DNA from: Diabrotica undecimpunctata
Taxonomy: Eukaryota > Arthropoda > Insecta > Coleoptera > Chrysomelidae
Direction of reading: 5' to 3'
NCBI RefSeq assembly: GCF_040954645.1
Contig: NC_092807.1
Coordinates: 5,167,187 to 5,231,186, forward strand
Length of the DNA stretch: 64,000 nucleotides
In this document: positions 22,076 to 34,873 of the stretch, piece by piece
Layout: every line of letters begins with the position of its first letter
Position numbering within the stretch: the first letter of the stretch is position 1
Program-made: the position numbers and the translations under genes
The notes under the pieces: generated by a model
Database searches by the model: none
What the model saw: only the letters and a program-made list of their open reading frames with translations
What the model was told of the DNA's origin: nothing

Positions 22076-23220
22076 TTTCTCGTTGCCTTTAATCCAAATC
22101 ATCGCCTTGTCCATTGCCTGTGTTAATTTTGTTTAATTAATCATGTAACCATTTGTAAACCATGTAAAATCTGCGCAACACGGATATGTCCATATTATTT
22201 CCTTTTGCTATTTACACAGCAGAGGTGATAAACCTCCTCGTTGAAAATAACATATTACTATACTTATACGTATATTCTTTATGTATATTTAAGTATTTCC
22301 TTTAAGGTTATTTTCATAATTATATGGAAACCTCTCGATAATCTCAGAAATAATTCTTATTATTTATTTATACTGTCATTAAGGTAATTTATTACGTCCC
22401 TAGGCCCAGTTCTCTTAAGTGATTTCATTTGCATATATGGCAATAGTCCGTAAGTGCCAATTACAATATTTATACCAAAAGAACTGCAATTAGCGATTAA
22501 TTAGATAAATTAACAACATTAAAGCATAGAGACAAGAAAAAGTTAAGCTTGCATTTCTTGACAGTCCGTCTTCAAGATACGAGGCAGTCGAATTCGTAGG
22601 AAATGTACTTGCAGAGATTGTTAACTGAGATTAGAAGATATCAATCATTGTTTTGTTGTGTAGCAAAAGAAAACGAAGAAGGTGGGTAGGAATGTTATTA
22701 CTAACACATTCCATACATAGGTTGGTATTTGTATAGGGTGTCCACAAGCGTTTTCACAAAGAAAATATTTAATAACAATTAATACAAGAACTGCACAGAT
22801 TGGTACATTCTTCAGGGATGGAAAAGTTGACAGCACGATTTATCAGACAATTCTATGCAAGTAACAAAAATCAGAATAGAGATTTGTAACATTTTAAATA
22901 AAAATCTCCAAAAACCTACATGTAATGACGAAATTAGATTGATTATCTATTTAATTAGATACATATTGCAGACAATTTGTGCCTTTTTCAGTTTTAAATT
23001 GTTGATAACTCTATCAAGTTTATATAAAATTACAAGAGATCCATTTTGTTCAGAATGATCCAAAAATGTAAAAAAAATGTGAAGGCCGAAAAAATTGATT
23101 GTTGCAATTTGTTTAAAAAAAAATTGTTTAAATAATTTGAAAACTTTTCGCCTGCTCAATATATTAAACCTTATTAGAGAAATATATAAAGGAGAAACTC
23201 TAAACATTGAACACTAAAAT
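22076..23220. other. AT-rich, no recognised gene
   Basis: No frame with family motifs and no clear repeats; open frames are short. Confidence 0.5.
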
Positions 23221-23228
23221 ATTGAACA

Positions 23229-24115
23229 TTGTATGTCCAATACTTCTTTCATCTTCCAAACTCAATTCTACAAATAAATGGTGCCCCAATGGGCTCCCCA
23301 CTATCTCCAATAATTGCCAATATCTTTATGGAAAACTTCGAGACCCGAGCACTACCCACATCAATGCTCAAATCCACATGTTGGCTACGATACGTTCACG
23401 ATACATTTGTCATTTGGCCCCATGGCAGGGATGCTTTGATTCATCCCTACTGTTCCTCGACGTTATGATAAAGAAAAACCAATTATAGGGTTTTCATTAC
23501 TCTGTTTATCGGAAATCCACGCATACCAATTGTTACTTGATCTCTCATCATACGAAAGCTTTTCTTCCTTATATCAAAGGTGTCACGGTCAAAACCGATA
23601 AAATTCTTAAATCAAGAGGAATAAAAACAATATTTACCCCAAAAAAAAAAACTTTCATCTCTTGTCCGATCAATCAAAGACAACATTCCAAATGAACAAC
23701 ACGGAGTTTATGAAATTCCTTGTGCAAACTGCCCTCGATCCTATATAGGCCAAACAAATCGTAGAATCCAAAATAGGATTTATGAACATTCAATGTTCGC
23801 AATTTTGATTCAATTTCAGTTCTAGGTCACCATCTTCATACAGGTTACAAAATTGATTTTGAAAACTCCAGAACCATAGCCCCATCCGCTTCTATAATCC
23901 AAGAATTATCTGAGAAGCCATAGAAATTTAAAAAAGGCCAAATTGTCTTAAATAAAAGAGATGACGGCATACGGTTACCTTCGACATGAAGGTAATCCCA
24001 ATCAAAATCCTACTGTCAGAAATGTTAGCGCCAACCTCCGCGCCAATCCCCGTGTCAATCCCCACGCTAACCCCCACGCCAACCTCCACCCAAACAACGT
24101 CACCATCAATCGACG
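23229..24115 (+). mobile_element. Penelope-like element fragment (RT + GIY-YIG)
   Basis: Plus strand. RT part, 23229-23468: INGAPMGSPLSPIIANIFME and WLRYVHDTFVIWPHG, where the usual YVDD reads YVHD (a catalytic Asp changed to His). After frameshifts, a VYRKSTHTN block (near 23505) and the endonuclease at about 23695-23800: QHGVYEIPCANCPRSYIGQT then IQNRIYEHS, a GIY-YIG domain with the CxxC insertion typical of Penelope-like elements. The C-terminus contains a 12-bp minisatellite and stops with NRRYK at about 24110. Broken and catalytically dead. Confidence 0.85.
24030..24089 (+). repeat. 12-bp minisatellite coding Asn-rich repeats
   Basis: Five 12-bp units of the type GCCAACCTCCGC. In the Penelope-like frame they encode ANLR-ANPR-VNPH-ANPH-ANLH, one Asn every four residues. 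Confidence 0.85.
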
Positions 24116-24164
24116 GTATAAATAGACCGTCCTCTCTTCCTAGCAGTCAGCGATGATCAATTCC

Positions 24165-25130
24165 CCCTGTATCTGATGGGACAAAGGCTCGCTACCAGCC
24201 TGACAGCTTTCTATCTGGGCGTCATATTTAGTAGGACTCTCAGCTGGGAACCTGATCTAAAGGCAACTATAGATAGGGTCAGAAATCGAGCCCGACTCCT
24301 AGTACCACTTACAGGGACTTTTGGAAAAACACACTCAAAAACTCTCAATCACACTTATAAAACACTCATTCGACCCGTTATAGAGTATAAGTCTAACTTA
24401 TATTGCCCTCTTTAAGACTATCAAAAAAAAAGCCTGATCGCTGCGGAGCAAAATTCTGCGTAGTGCCTGCAGAAAAAATTTGGTATTTCCCATCCCGTGA
24501 AATCCATAATACAGCAAATGTTACTCCAATTATCGAGAGAATAAAATCTCTCAACAGGAACTTCACTCTCAGAACCATAAACGGCCCCGCATCCAACACC
24601 CAAGACACCCTAAAAAGTTTCTGCTCTTTCTGTGATCACGTAAAAACCCGGTAGCCCAAAAACAAAAAACTTTACGTCCCGTCCATTTTAATGCAGGCAT
24701 GCATTGACGAACTTCCGAGAGAATACTCTGACATCCTCGAAGCTACTCCAATAGCTTACAGAACCCCCCTTTAACTTCCAATTCCTTTTCCTCACCCCGT
24801 AGATTGGTTTTTTGCGGTTTCCCAATCTCACTACTTAACGATACCTATCCGTCCCTGAGAAAATAGCCGCAACTATTTTCTCACCTGAACAGGCAATCGC
24901 TGGAACCGTCTATCGAACTCAGACGAGGCCTGGCCGTTAGCGAAAGCGACCAATAACAGAATTATAGTGCAATACACTAGTTCTGAAGTTGGTCGTAATC
25001 ACAAAAACGGCTTGCAAGAACAATGGTTACTAGAGAACACGGTTTTAGTCTTTGCCGACTCAGACTCGCACACATTCAACACTCAAACACATTCACACAA
25101 ATCACACTGACACTAATCCAACGGTGAAAG
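24165..25130 (+). mobile_element. Jockey-like LINE C-terminal fragment
   Basis: Plus strand. The frame at 24176-24415 gives FYLGVIFSRTLSWEPDLKA, HTYKTLIRPVIEY. The next frame gives WYFPSREIHNTANVTPI, ERIKSLNRNFTLRTI and, further on, DELPREYSDILEATPIAYR. Thumb and C-terminus of a Jockey-type ORF2, with frameshifts. It shares its last blocks with the 9045-9420 fragment, so the window has at least two copies. It starts about 50 bp after the end of the Penelope-like fragment. Confidence 0.78.
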
Positions 25131-25159
25131 GGGTCCTCTTTCTGCTACCGAAGCATCCT

Positions 25160-26405
25160 CATTACCGGGACCGTAGTATTGCGTCGTCTGCATAGCAGAT
25201 TATTTTAAGTTGTTTTTCTCCCATTTGGTATCCTTTTTTAGTTCTTACTTTTTTTATTATTTCGTCCATAATCAGGTTAAACAATAGAGGACTCAGGGAA
25301 TCTCCCTGTCTTATCCCGTTGCCAGCTTCAATAGGGTCGGTTAGTTCTTCTCTAATTTTACTTTTATTGTGTTGTTTTGGTAGATATATTCGATTGTTTT
25401 GGTATCTCTCTTGCATACAGTAAGTGGATAACGTCCTTAAATTTGACCCTTCCAAATGCCTTCATAAGGTCGACGAAATAGATATGGCGGTTTGTTATAT
25501 TCTAATGATTTCTCTTGTACTTGCCTTATTATAAATGTAGCATTAGTGCATGATCTTCCCGACCTAAAACCTAGTTGTTCTTCTCCTAATATTATAGTTT
25601 TATTCAATTTATTTGTTATCACTTTGGTTGTTAATTTTAGTGTTGTTTTTAATAAATTAATTCTTCTGTAACTTTCCGGATCGAATTTGTCTCCCTCTTT
25701 TGTCTGAAGAGAGGTATTAGAATGCTTGATCTCCATTCTTGAGGAATTCTGTTTTATTCTTTTATTTTTTAGATTAGTTTTAATAGTTATTTGGTCAGAT
25801 CGGGTCCCCCGTACTTTAGGAGTTCGTTCGGTATTCTGTCCTGTCCTGGTGATTTTCTATTTTTTAATTTCCTCAATGTTTCCTTTACCTCTTCCTCCTC
25901 AATATTTATTTCTTCGTTTGTCGTCACCTCTGGTGTAGGTGGTTCATTATCGTCACGTTTAGCAAATAAGGATCGAAAGTAGTCTACCAATGTTTCCTTC
26001 TGCATGTGTTTCGTTTTTATTAGTTCGTTCATCTCTTTTTTGTGTCCTCTAATCATTATCCATATTTCTTTTTGTGTTCCGTAGAAATCGTGTTCCATCT
26101 GTTTTGAGAAACTCTGCCAGTATTCCTTTTTTATTTGTCTAACCAAAGTGTTCGTTTCATTTCTGATTCGTTTATAGTGGTTGTATGCCTGTTGTGTTTA
26201 TTATGTTCTGTATTGTAAAAAGGCTTTCTTCTTTTCTTCACATTTTGTCTTCACTTCCTCTCTAAACAATGGTGTTTTCTATTTTGATATGTTAGTGTTC
26301 GTTACTTTCCTCTCACCAAGTGATTCTGTTGCTGTGTTAATTATGTTATTTTTGAGTTTTTCCCAGCTTTCCTCGATGTTATCGTTTTCTAATATTTCAT
26401 TCCCA
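25160..26405 (-). mobile_element. LINE fragment: linker plus RT core (RTE-like)
   Basis: Minus strand, several frames. Linker: SFSKQMEHDFYGTQKEIW. RT: LKNRKSPGQDRIPNELLKYG, EQLGFRSGRSCTNATFII, YFVDLMKAFGRV (motif A; the AFD Asp is Gly), GIRQGDSLSPLLFNLIMDEI (motif B) and CYADDAIL (motif C, near 25180). The element ends just after motif C, without thumb or 3' end. At 26405 it abuts a plus-strand LINE head to head. Inactive. Confidence 0.8.
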
Positions 26406-26409
26406 GGGA

Positions 26410-26925
26410 TCTACTGACGATACTGTCCTTGTTGCGGATAGTGCTGAAGGATTACAAAGACTGATAGATCAAGTAGTTAACATCGGTAGAAAATATGGAA
26501 TGAAACTTAATAATAAAAAGACGAAAATTATGATCATAAGCAAAAACCAAGATACAGATGCAAAGTTTATGGCAGACAATGAGGTATTGGATAGAACAAA
26601 AAAAATAATCTATCTATGGAGCAGAGGCATGTGGTCTTGCATTGTGGTCGTTGCAGTCTTTCGAGATGTGGTGCTATCGTCGCATGCTCAGAATATCATA
26701 TGTACATCATATAACTAACGACGCAGTAATGCAACGTTTACAAAAAGAACCTGAAGTATTGAAATCCATTAAAGAAAGAAAGTTAGCATACTTCGGACAT
26801 ATAGTAAGAAATGAAAATAAATACAAAATACTACTATTGATATTAGAAGGGAAAATAGAAGGAAATAGAGGACTAGGACGCCGCCGAATATACTGGCTTA
26901 AGAATTTGATATGTTTTTTATCCAA
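26410..26925 (+). mobile_element. LINE RT fragment, (GAA)n-family type, no tail
   Basis: Plus strand. It begins at motif C with DDTVLVADSAEGLQRLI, then GMKLNNKKTKIMII. Near 26615 it jumps to YGAEAC, SFEMWCYRRMLRISYVHHIT and KLAYFGHIVRNENKYKILLL. The jump skips the YLG block, so there is an internal deletion. It ends at RRIYWLKNL without the expected 3' tail. Same family as 3976, 12982 and 38.7 kb. Confidence 0.75.
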
Positions 26926-28275
26926 AGGCGAAATAGTGATATTGCCTTGCGTTGAATGTCTGCTGTCACTAGTCTGTTTTATTGATACGGTTTTTGAACT
27001 TTGTCATTCTTTTCAGCATACAATTGTTGTATATAATTGTTAGATAATCTTTTAATCCTGGATGCATTCACAAGCACAGCGCGTACACTGAAATAAATCT
27101 CATCAACCTGTCTCAAATAAGTTGTCAATAATAAAGCACTTCTATCAATATCAAGGTTCTTGTGGCATTAACACCTCCTCTGCTATTAATAGAATAACCT
27201 CGTAGTAGGTAATCTTCACTTCGAGCCTAGTCATTACCTGCAATTAAAATATGGAAATATTGAACACATCAACTAATGTCGCCAATTTGCTACTATAAAA
27301 AGTGATTTATTAAATATTTAAACTTGTATGGGCAAAAACCTACATATTAATTCATTGGCGTAACATGTAACGTTAAGGAGAGTTGATTTGGAGAAAGCAG
27401 TCGATTGAGTTAAACACTGATCAATTGATCAAAACTGTAAGTATGTGTTTGAAAAAACTTCACACAGAATGATGAAAAAATATAAATAAAAAACCATAAA
27501 GATGCTCAATCATTACAAAAAATATAAAGTAGCTATACCCAAGACAAAGATAAAAACAAAAAATAATGATTAGTATTGATTTTTTAAATAACCATGGTTT
27601 CTACCATTAATCCAAGTATCTATTCTACAAAGCTATAAATTGTGCTTTTTTTGTACCACACGAGTGATAAAGACTTATTGAATAAAAAGCTTATTGAAAC
27701 AATTTCTTGATTGGTACTGACACTTCTCAACACCATAAATTATTCTGAAATCGAATTACTTTAAATATTTATAACTCTTGGGACAGCGTTTAGTAAAGAG
27801 ATTGTTGATAAGCTGGAAAAATTGAGAATTAATAGCATTGAGGTCATAAGTTGTTGCCACATAAATAACACTTGATTTTATTCTACGCTATTTTTTGGTT
27901 TCTAAAGTGGAATTTATAGTTATTCTGAAAGATAATATCGTTGCTCTCATTCCTGGAGCCTTACAGATAAATACTTTTCGACGAAGACGGTTTCGTGGTA
28001 ACAAAATTTCACCGGTATGTTCAAAAGTTCAGATTTGATCTGATTAAATAATTTCTTTGCTATAATTATCGAAAATATACTTAAAGCATGCGATTTTAGC
28101 AAATAACAGAGAAGGGTTAATGAAATATGTTAAATACATAACGTGTAAAGAAAAACTGATCAGACATCACACAAAAAAATGTTGTTCAAAATAGTGTGTA
28201 GACTTTTTCATTTTAGCTATTGTGCAAGTATCTATTCTGTAAAGCTATAAATTGTGCTTTTTTTTCTGTACCACG
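26926..28275. other. AT-rich, with a diverged direct repeat
   Basis: No gene recognised. A block of about 55 bp, CAAGTATCTATTCT...ACAC/GCGAGTG, occurs near 27612-27668 and again near 28228-28282 in direct orientation with a few differences. It may mark an old duplication or the two ends of an insertion. Confidence 0.5.
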
Positions 28276-28285
28276 CGAGTGGTAC

Positions 28286-29742
28286 TAAAAAATAATATCT
28301 CCAGGAAGTGATGGTATATCCGCGGAATTCATTAAATGTGGAGGTGCTACTCTGACTAATCATATATATAAAATCATACTGAGAGCATGGAATGAGGAAC
28401 AAATCCCGGAAGAGTGGCGTATTGGGATCGTTTACCCGCTACACAAAAATGGTGATCAATTGGAATGTAGAAACTATTGGGGAATGACCCTCCTGAATAC
28501 AGCATACAAAATATTTTCGAGTGTTTTATATGGTCGCCTGAGAGCATATTCAGAGGAGCTTCTTGGCGAATATCAAATTGGTTTTGGGCCTGGTCGATCA
28601 ACACCCTTTGTGCTAAGGCAAATACTAGAAAAAACCAATGAATTCAATAACGACACATACCATCTTTTCGTAGATTATAAATCGGCCTATAATAGTGTTC
28701 TAAGAAATAAATTGTATGAAGCCATGGATGAATTCCACATCCCCGATAAACTGATAAGACTGGTTAAGGCTACAATGCGTAAAGTTGTTTGCAAAGTCGA
28801 AATACGCATGTTGGGCATGAGATGCGCTGGCGTGTCTCCTTTTCAACATAGCTCTGGAAAAGGCGGTCAGGGATGCCCAACAGAGGAAACATTTTTAATA
28901 AATCATCCCAAATTTTGGCATATGCAGATGATGTTGACCTAGTTTCCCGCACAACACGCAAGCTAGAAGAAATGTATACCACCTTGTCAAATGCCTAAAA
29001 AAATATGGGCCTGCAAGTAAACGAGGAGAAAACTAAGATAATGACATCAACACCCAACAATAGAGCCAGAAACATCGGCCACCAATTCATGGTTGATAAC
29101 TCTACCTTTGAAGTGATGGACAAATTCACATACTTAGGCTCCCTGATCACCAAGGAGAACGTCATGACGGAAGAAATCAAGCGAAGAATAATCCCAGCAA
29201 ACAAATGCTATTTTGGACTGGGTAGACATATGAGAAGCAGAAACTTAAGCCAAAAAATAAAAATAACCATATACAAAACCCTTATACAACCAGTGTTGAC
29301 ATATGGATCGGAGACATGGACCATTTCCAAGGCAGATGAAAACCTCCTGCTTATATTTAAACGAAGGATTCTGAGAAGAATATTCGGTGGCATCTGTGAA
29401 AATGATGTCTGGAGAAGGAGGTACAACTACGAGATATATCACAGATATAAACATATATTTGGTGGTAAAGACGTAGTATCTCTTTTAAAAATAGGAACAC
29501 TAAGATGGGCAGGACATCTGGCAAGATCACAGCAGAACAACCCTCATAGAAAAATCCGTATGTGGGAACTAGAAGTAGGACTAGGCCAAAACTCAGACGG
29601 AGGGATGGTGTAGATGAGGATGGTAGAAAAATAGGTGCAGCAAACTGGCAACATTTGGCAATGGATAGAACTGACTGGCGTAATAGACTTGGGAAGGTCG
29701 AAGCTCTTTTATAGGGCTATAGCACCAATGATGATGATGACA
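28286..29742 (+). mobile_element. RTE-like LINE, 5' truncated, (ATG)n tail, 10-bp TSD
   Basis: Plus strand, 1,457 bp. Begins inside RT: ISPGSDGISAEFIKCGG, EEQIPEEWRIGIVYPLHKNG, GEYQIGFGPGRSTPFVLRQI, LFVDYKSAYNSV (motif A). After a frameshift, AYADDVDLVSR (motif C, near 28920), then MGLQVNEEKTKIMTS, FTYLGSLITKENV, LTYGSETWTISK, LRWAGHLARS and the (ATG)n tail. A perfect 10-bp duplication, CGAGTGGTAC, lies at 28276-28285 and 29743-29752. There are a few frameshifts, and motif B is garbled around 28830-28880. Confidence 0.9.
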
Positions 29743-29764
29743 CGAGTGGTACCACACTTTGGGG

Positions 29765-30040
29765 TCTTCCCGTGATTTCTTCGCTTCATAAGGTCTCTAA
29801 GTCTCTATTTCTCTGTTTTATCTACTATCCTCCAGGCGTCCATCCAGCCCACTTCCATTTTAACGAAACTGCTTGTTCAACAACATCTTTTACTTTTGTT
29901 CTTTCTCTAATTGATAAATTAGTTTCCGAAGTGAAATGTCAACATCTCTCGTTTTATGGGTCTTTGAGTTTTCCTTGCTTTTCCAAATTTTCTTTGGTGA
30001 ATGTCCATGTCTGAGTTCCATTTATCTTAGGACAAGAAGG
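29765..30040 (-). mobile_element. RTE-like LINE C-terminal fragment
   Basis: Minus strand: GTQTWTFTKENLEK, then ERTKVKDVVEQAVSLKWKWA and GWMPGG, matching 'YGsETWt.tk..l.kL...' and 'LKW.WAGH.AR' of RTE-like LINEs. It is broken by stops. It sits between the LINE at 28.3-29.7 kb and the repeat at 30.04 kb. Confidence 0.6.
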
Positions 30041-31607
<1,567 letters not shown>

Positions 31608-31649
31608 TTAAATGCTTTGGTTCGAAGTATTTTTTAGTACATATTACTC

Positions 31650-31835
31650 TTCTACTTTTTTTTTGCGTGATCTGATTTTCTTGACTTAGTTTCACCCAAA
31701 TAGACGTATTCATCTACATGTTCCACAACGATTCCCTAAAGTACATTACCGGTTTGTCATTATAAACACATCATCGGCATATCTAAGATAATTCAAATAC
31801 TTTCCATTGCAAACCCTTTATTAAAAAGTATGGCA
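31650..31835 (-). mobile_element. LINE RT scrap
   Basis: The minus strand shows LRYADDVFIMTNR (RT motif C) and, after a deletion, VVEHVDEYVYLGETKS (the following YLG block). Only these two blocks remain. Confidence 0.55.
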
Positions 31836-33263
31836 TTCTTCCTTTAACTTCAATATATATTGTTATGATGTGTTTTTTTATTTGAATGATGAGCAATGAG
31901 TATTTTTAATAATATAATATATAGGGTTTTTATCGCGGTTCTCAAAGAATTAGCTTGTAAGTACTTTTTTAAATTATCTTTATTATAACTATTATGAAAC
32001 ACACATATATATCTAACCTAGTCAATGTAAATTTAAAATAAACTATCTTTAAACTGATATTCTTATAAAACTAATTAAATTCTATAGACAATCTAAAATT
32101 TAAACAAACTATCTTCAAAATTGAAATTGTTATGACACTAACTAAATTATATTAACAAAATTTTGTACCTTTCTTTCACTGAATGCCTAAATGAACTGTT
32201 TTCTACTATTTAGATTCTAATCACCACTGAATGTCTTCGTACTTCAGTTATCCTTGTTTTTTGTGAAATTACTTTTTCCAATTATCAGCTTCTACCAATT
32301 TAAGATATAGTTTTCTTCACCAGCATTTATACACCACCAACCAAACCAGCAAACAGCATTTATATTTATTCTTCTTTTCAATATACCAATATCCAATTAT
32401 TATAAGTTGATTTATATTAATCTCCAACCACAATATAATTTAATTTCTTCCAATATACTTTTATAATCTTCAATAATTATTTGTGTATAATTATAAATGT
32501 GCATTAATTATATGCATAATTTTTAATCTTCATTTAACTCACTATATTAAACAATTTGACTATTTGTACCTGATTCTCTGACTCCAAATAATCTTTCATA
32601 TTTCTTACTAAACTTTTCTGACTGACTTCTTGAAAATTCTGAACAATTTACTTCACTAAATGTGTCTAATAACTTTCATAATAAACTGGCCTGACTTCTG
32701 ACTAAAAACTTCCAAAAACTGCCATCTTGAATCCAAATCACGGTTATTTATATCTTTCGGATATTCCAGAACCATCTCGTAAGATATCATGTTCTATGTA
32801 ATTCTATTTAATACATGTCTGAATTTTCTGGAACAAACCATTTCGCAAACATGGCCATCTCTGGAGATCCAGAGAATTCCATTCTTTTCTATTAATAATT
32901 TTGTTGACATTTAGGCTTTTCAGATCAGAATAAACCTTCAAATTAGTAACTAACACTCTAATTTAATAAAATACACATTTCAAACAATATAACCCCACTT
33001 ATATTCGTAAAATTTTTAAAATGACACTTAGGAATGGAAGGTATAGTGTGTTGCCTAGTCACATGGCTCACTTAAAAATATCTACAAAATCATAACTACT
33101 AAAATACAACTTTTTACAATTATTATATGCTAATTTCTTAAAATGCCCTCACATAAATAATTTTTATAAAATTCTCTAGTATATAACTTATTTAAAACAA
33201 CCAAATATCTAATATTATGTAGTATATAACTTATAAATTATTTTCTATAAACCCTAATCGTAT

Positions 33264-33343
<80 letters not shown>

Positions 33344-34108
33344 CAACTTAATACAATAGATTATAATCTGTGCAATTGTTTTTTAAACCTGAACAAAAAT
33401 ATTGATATTAAGGCAATGAATTCTTCTTACTGGAACACTGTTTCTATAGTATACAGGAATTTGTTTGTTTGAGCTCCTAGTGTGGTCGTTTTTATGAAAA
33501 CTATTTTACACCTAACTGAATTGTTTTTTTATATTTTTATTTTTCACTGTATATGTTATATTATGTGTTCTTGTATTATTTCTTGGTTATTTCCTATGTA
33601 TACATAAGTGACTTATTTATATTGGGAGATAACATGTAGTGTTTAATATGTAAAAATTGTCAATAAACGTATCTATCTATATTATTTATTAATATTCTGT
33701 ATTTTGAGTCTATCCCGCTGTTAATAAATGCTTCCTCGATGACTCATAGCTCCTCACTATCAAAGACAAACAGTAAACAGAGAGAAAAATTATACTCGTT
33801 TATTTTTTCTATTCGAGTTTTTAGGATGTGCAAGTGGTAGGTAGTCACAAGTTCTGGTGCCCTTCCTAAATCCATACCAAACAGTAACTAGGCAAGATGT
33901 AAATAGTTTGAGAAGCAAATAAAGTCTTTAAAAGTTTTTGTCTATTCTTATCAATATTAGAATGAAGAGTCCAACATCACATGGTGATCCTGTCAATCCA
34001 TGTGATGAAGATCATATCGTAATACTGATGGCCGTGCAGCAAACGTGAAGTTTTCTGAATAAAGAAAAACGGTCCGTCCCGTTATTAACTTAGTGATTGA
34101 GTAATGAC
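31836..34108. other. AT-rich intergenic with (TA)n tract
   Basis: No gene recognised. A (TA)n tract occupies about 33266-33340. A 10-bp inverted repeat, CATCACATGG...CCATGTGATG, lies near 33975-34007. Confidence 0.55.
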
Positions 34109-34273
34109 ATGGCGAACTCTCAAAACAAAAAAACCTTCAGTTTGAGGAGCAAACCTTCATCAACCAAGCGCCAAACAGTGGAGGACTCAGAACGGGCCAG
34201 TCAAGGATCAATATTAATTCCAGAGATTTTCGGTAAGCAGCATTTGTGGTTGCGGTTGCAACAGCAAGCGTAA
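34109..34273 (+). CDS. Small ORF with possible splice donor, function unknown
   Basis: 54 codons from ATG to TAA: MANSQNKKTFSLRSKPSS, then KRQTVEDSERASQGS. The frame is richer in GC and in codon-like structure than its flanks. A donor-like CGGTAAGC at 34231-34238 falls inside the frame, after ILIPEIF, so the real product could be a spliced first exon of about 41 codons. I recognise no family. It may equally be chance. Confidence 0.25.
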   Translation: MANSQNKKTFSLRSKPSSTKRQTVEDSERASQGSILIPEIFGKQHLWLRLQQQA

Positions 34274-34873
34274 GAAGTAGCTACATCGACGGATCAGGAG
34301 GGAAGTACATAAATCGCAGGAGCTGATGAAGTTAGGTGCCTGAAAAGAAGTAGACAATATATATACAACTTTTATGAATAATCTAAAATTGTGTAACGAC
34401 AGATTTTTATTAGGATGAAACTGAACGAAGGACACTTAGATAAATAATATGACATTAGTAAGTATGTGTTTCCTCTTACCCATACGGCTAAATATGTCAG
34501 GAAATATAGACATCCTTCTAATTTAAAATGAAAACTCTCATTTTGAATATACAATAGGCCACCGTGTTGTCAGGTATTAATAAATGCGGATAAATGTATT
34601 CATTTGTATAAAACCCTGAAGGGAGGTTAGAATTGATCGCTTGCATTTAGTCATAAATTCATACTTATTGAATAGAAAAAATCCATCGCTGTGTGATATA
34701 TCAAGTACATCGAATACTCTCTATGTAAAACACTTGTTAAGTTTAAAATGTATTCAATAAATATCCACTAAGAAACTCTCTGACAGGCATTGTTAGACGG
34801 GAACTGTAATATGAACAATATTGAAAGTTTTCTAAGAGAAACTCATATATTCTATAAATTATTGTAAATAAAT

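Noticed and set aside
24118..24175. CAGTCAGCGATGATC as another hammerhead core near a Penelope-like end
   Set aside because: No GAAA partner or stem II at the right distance.
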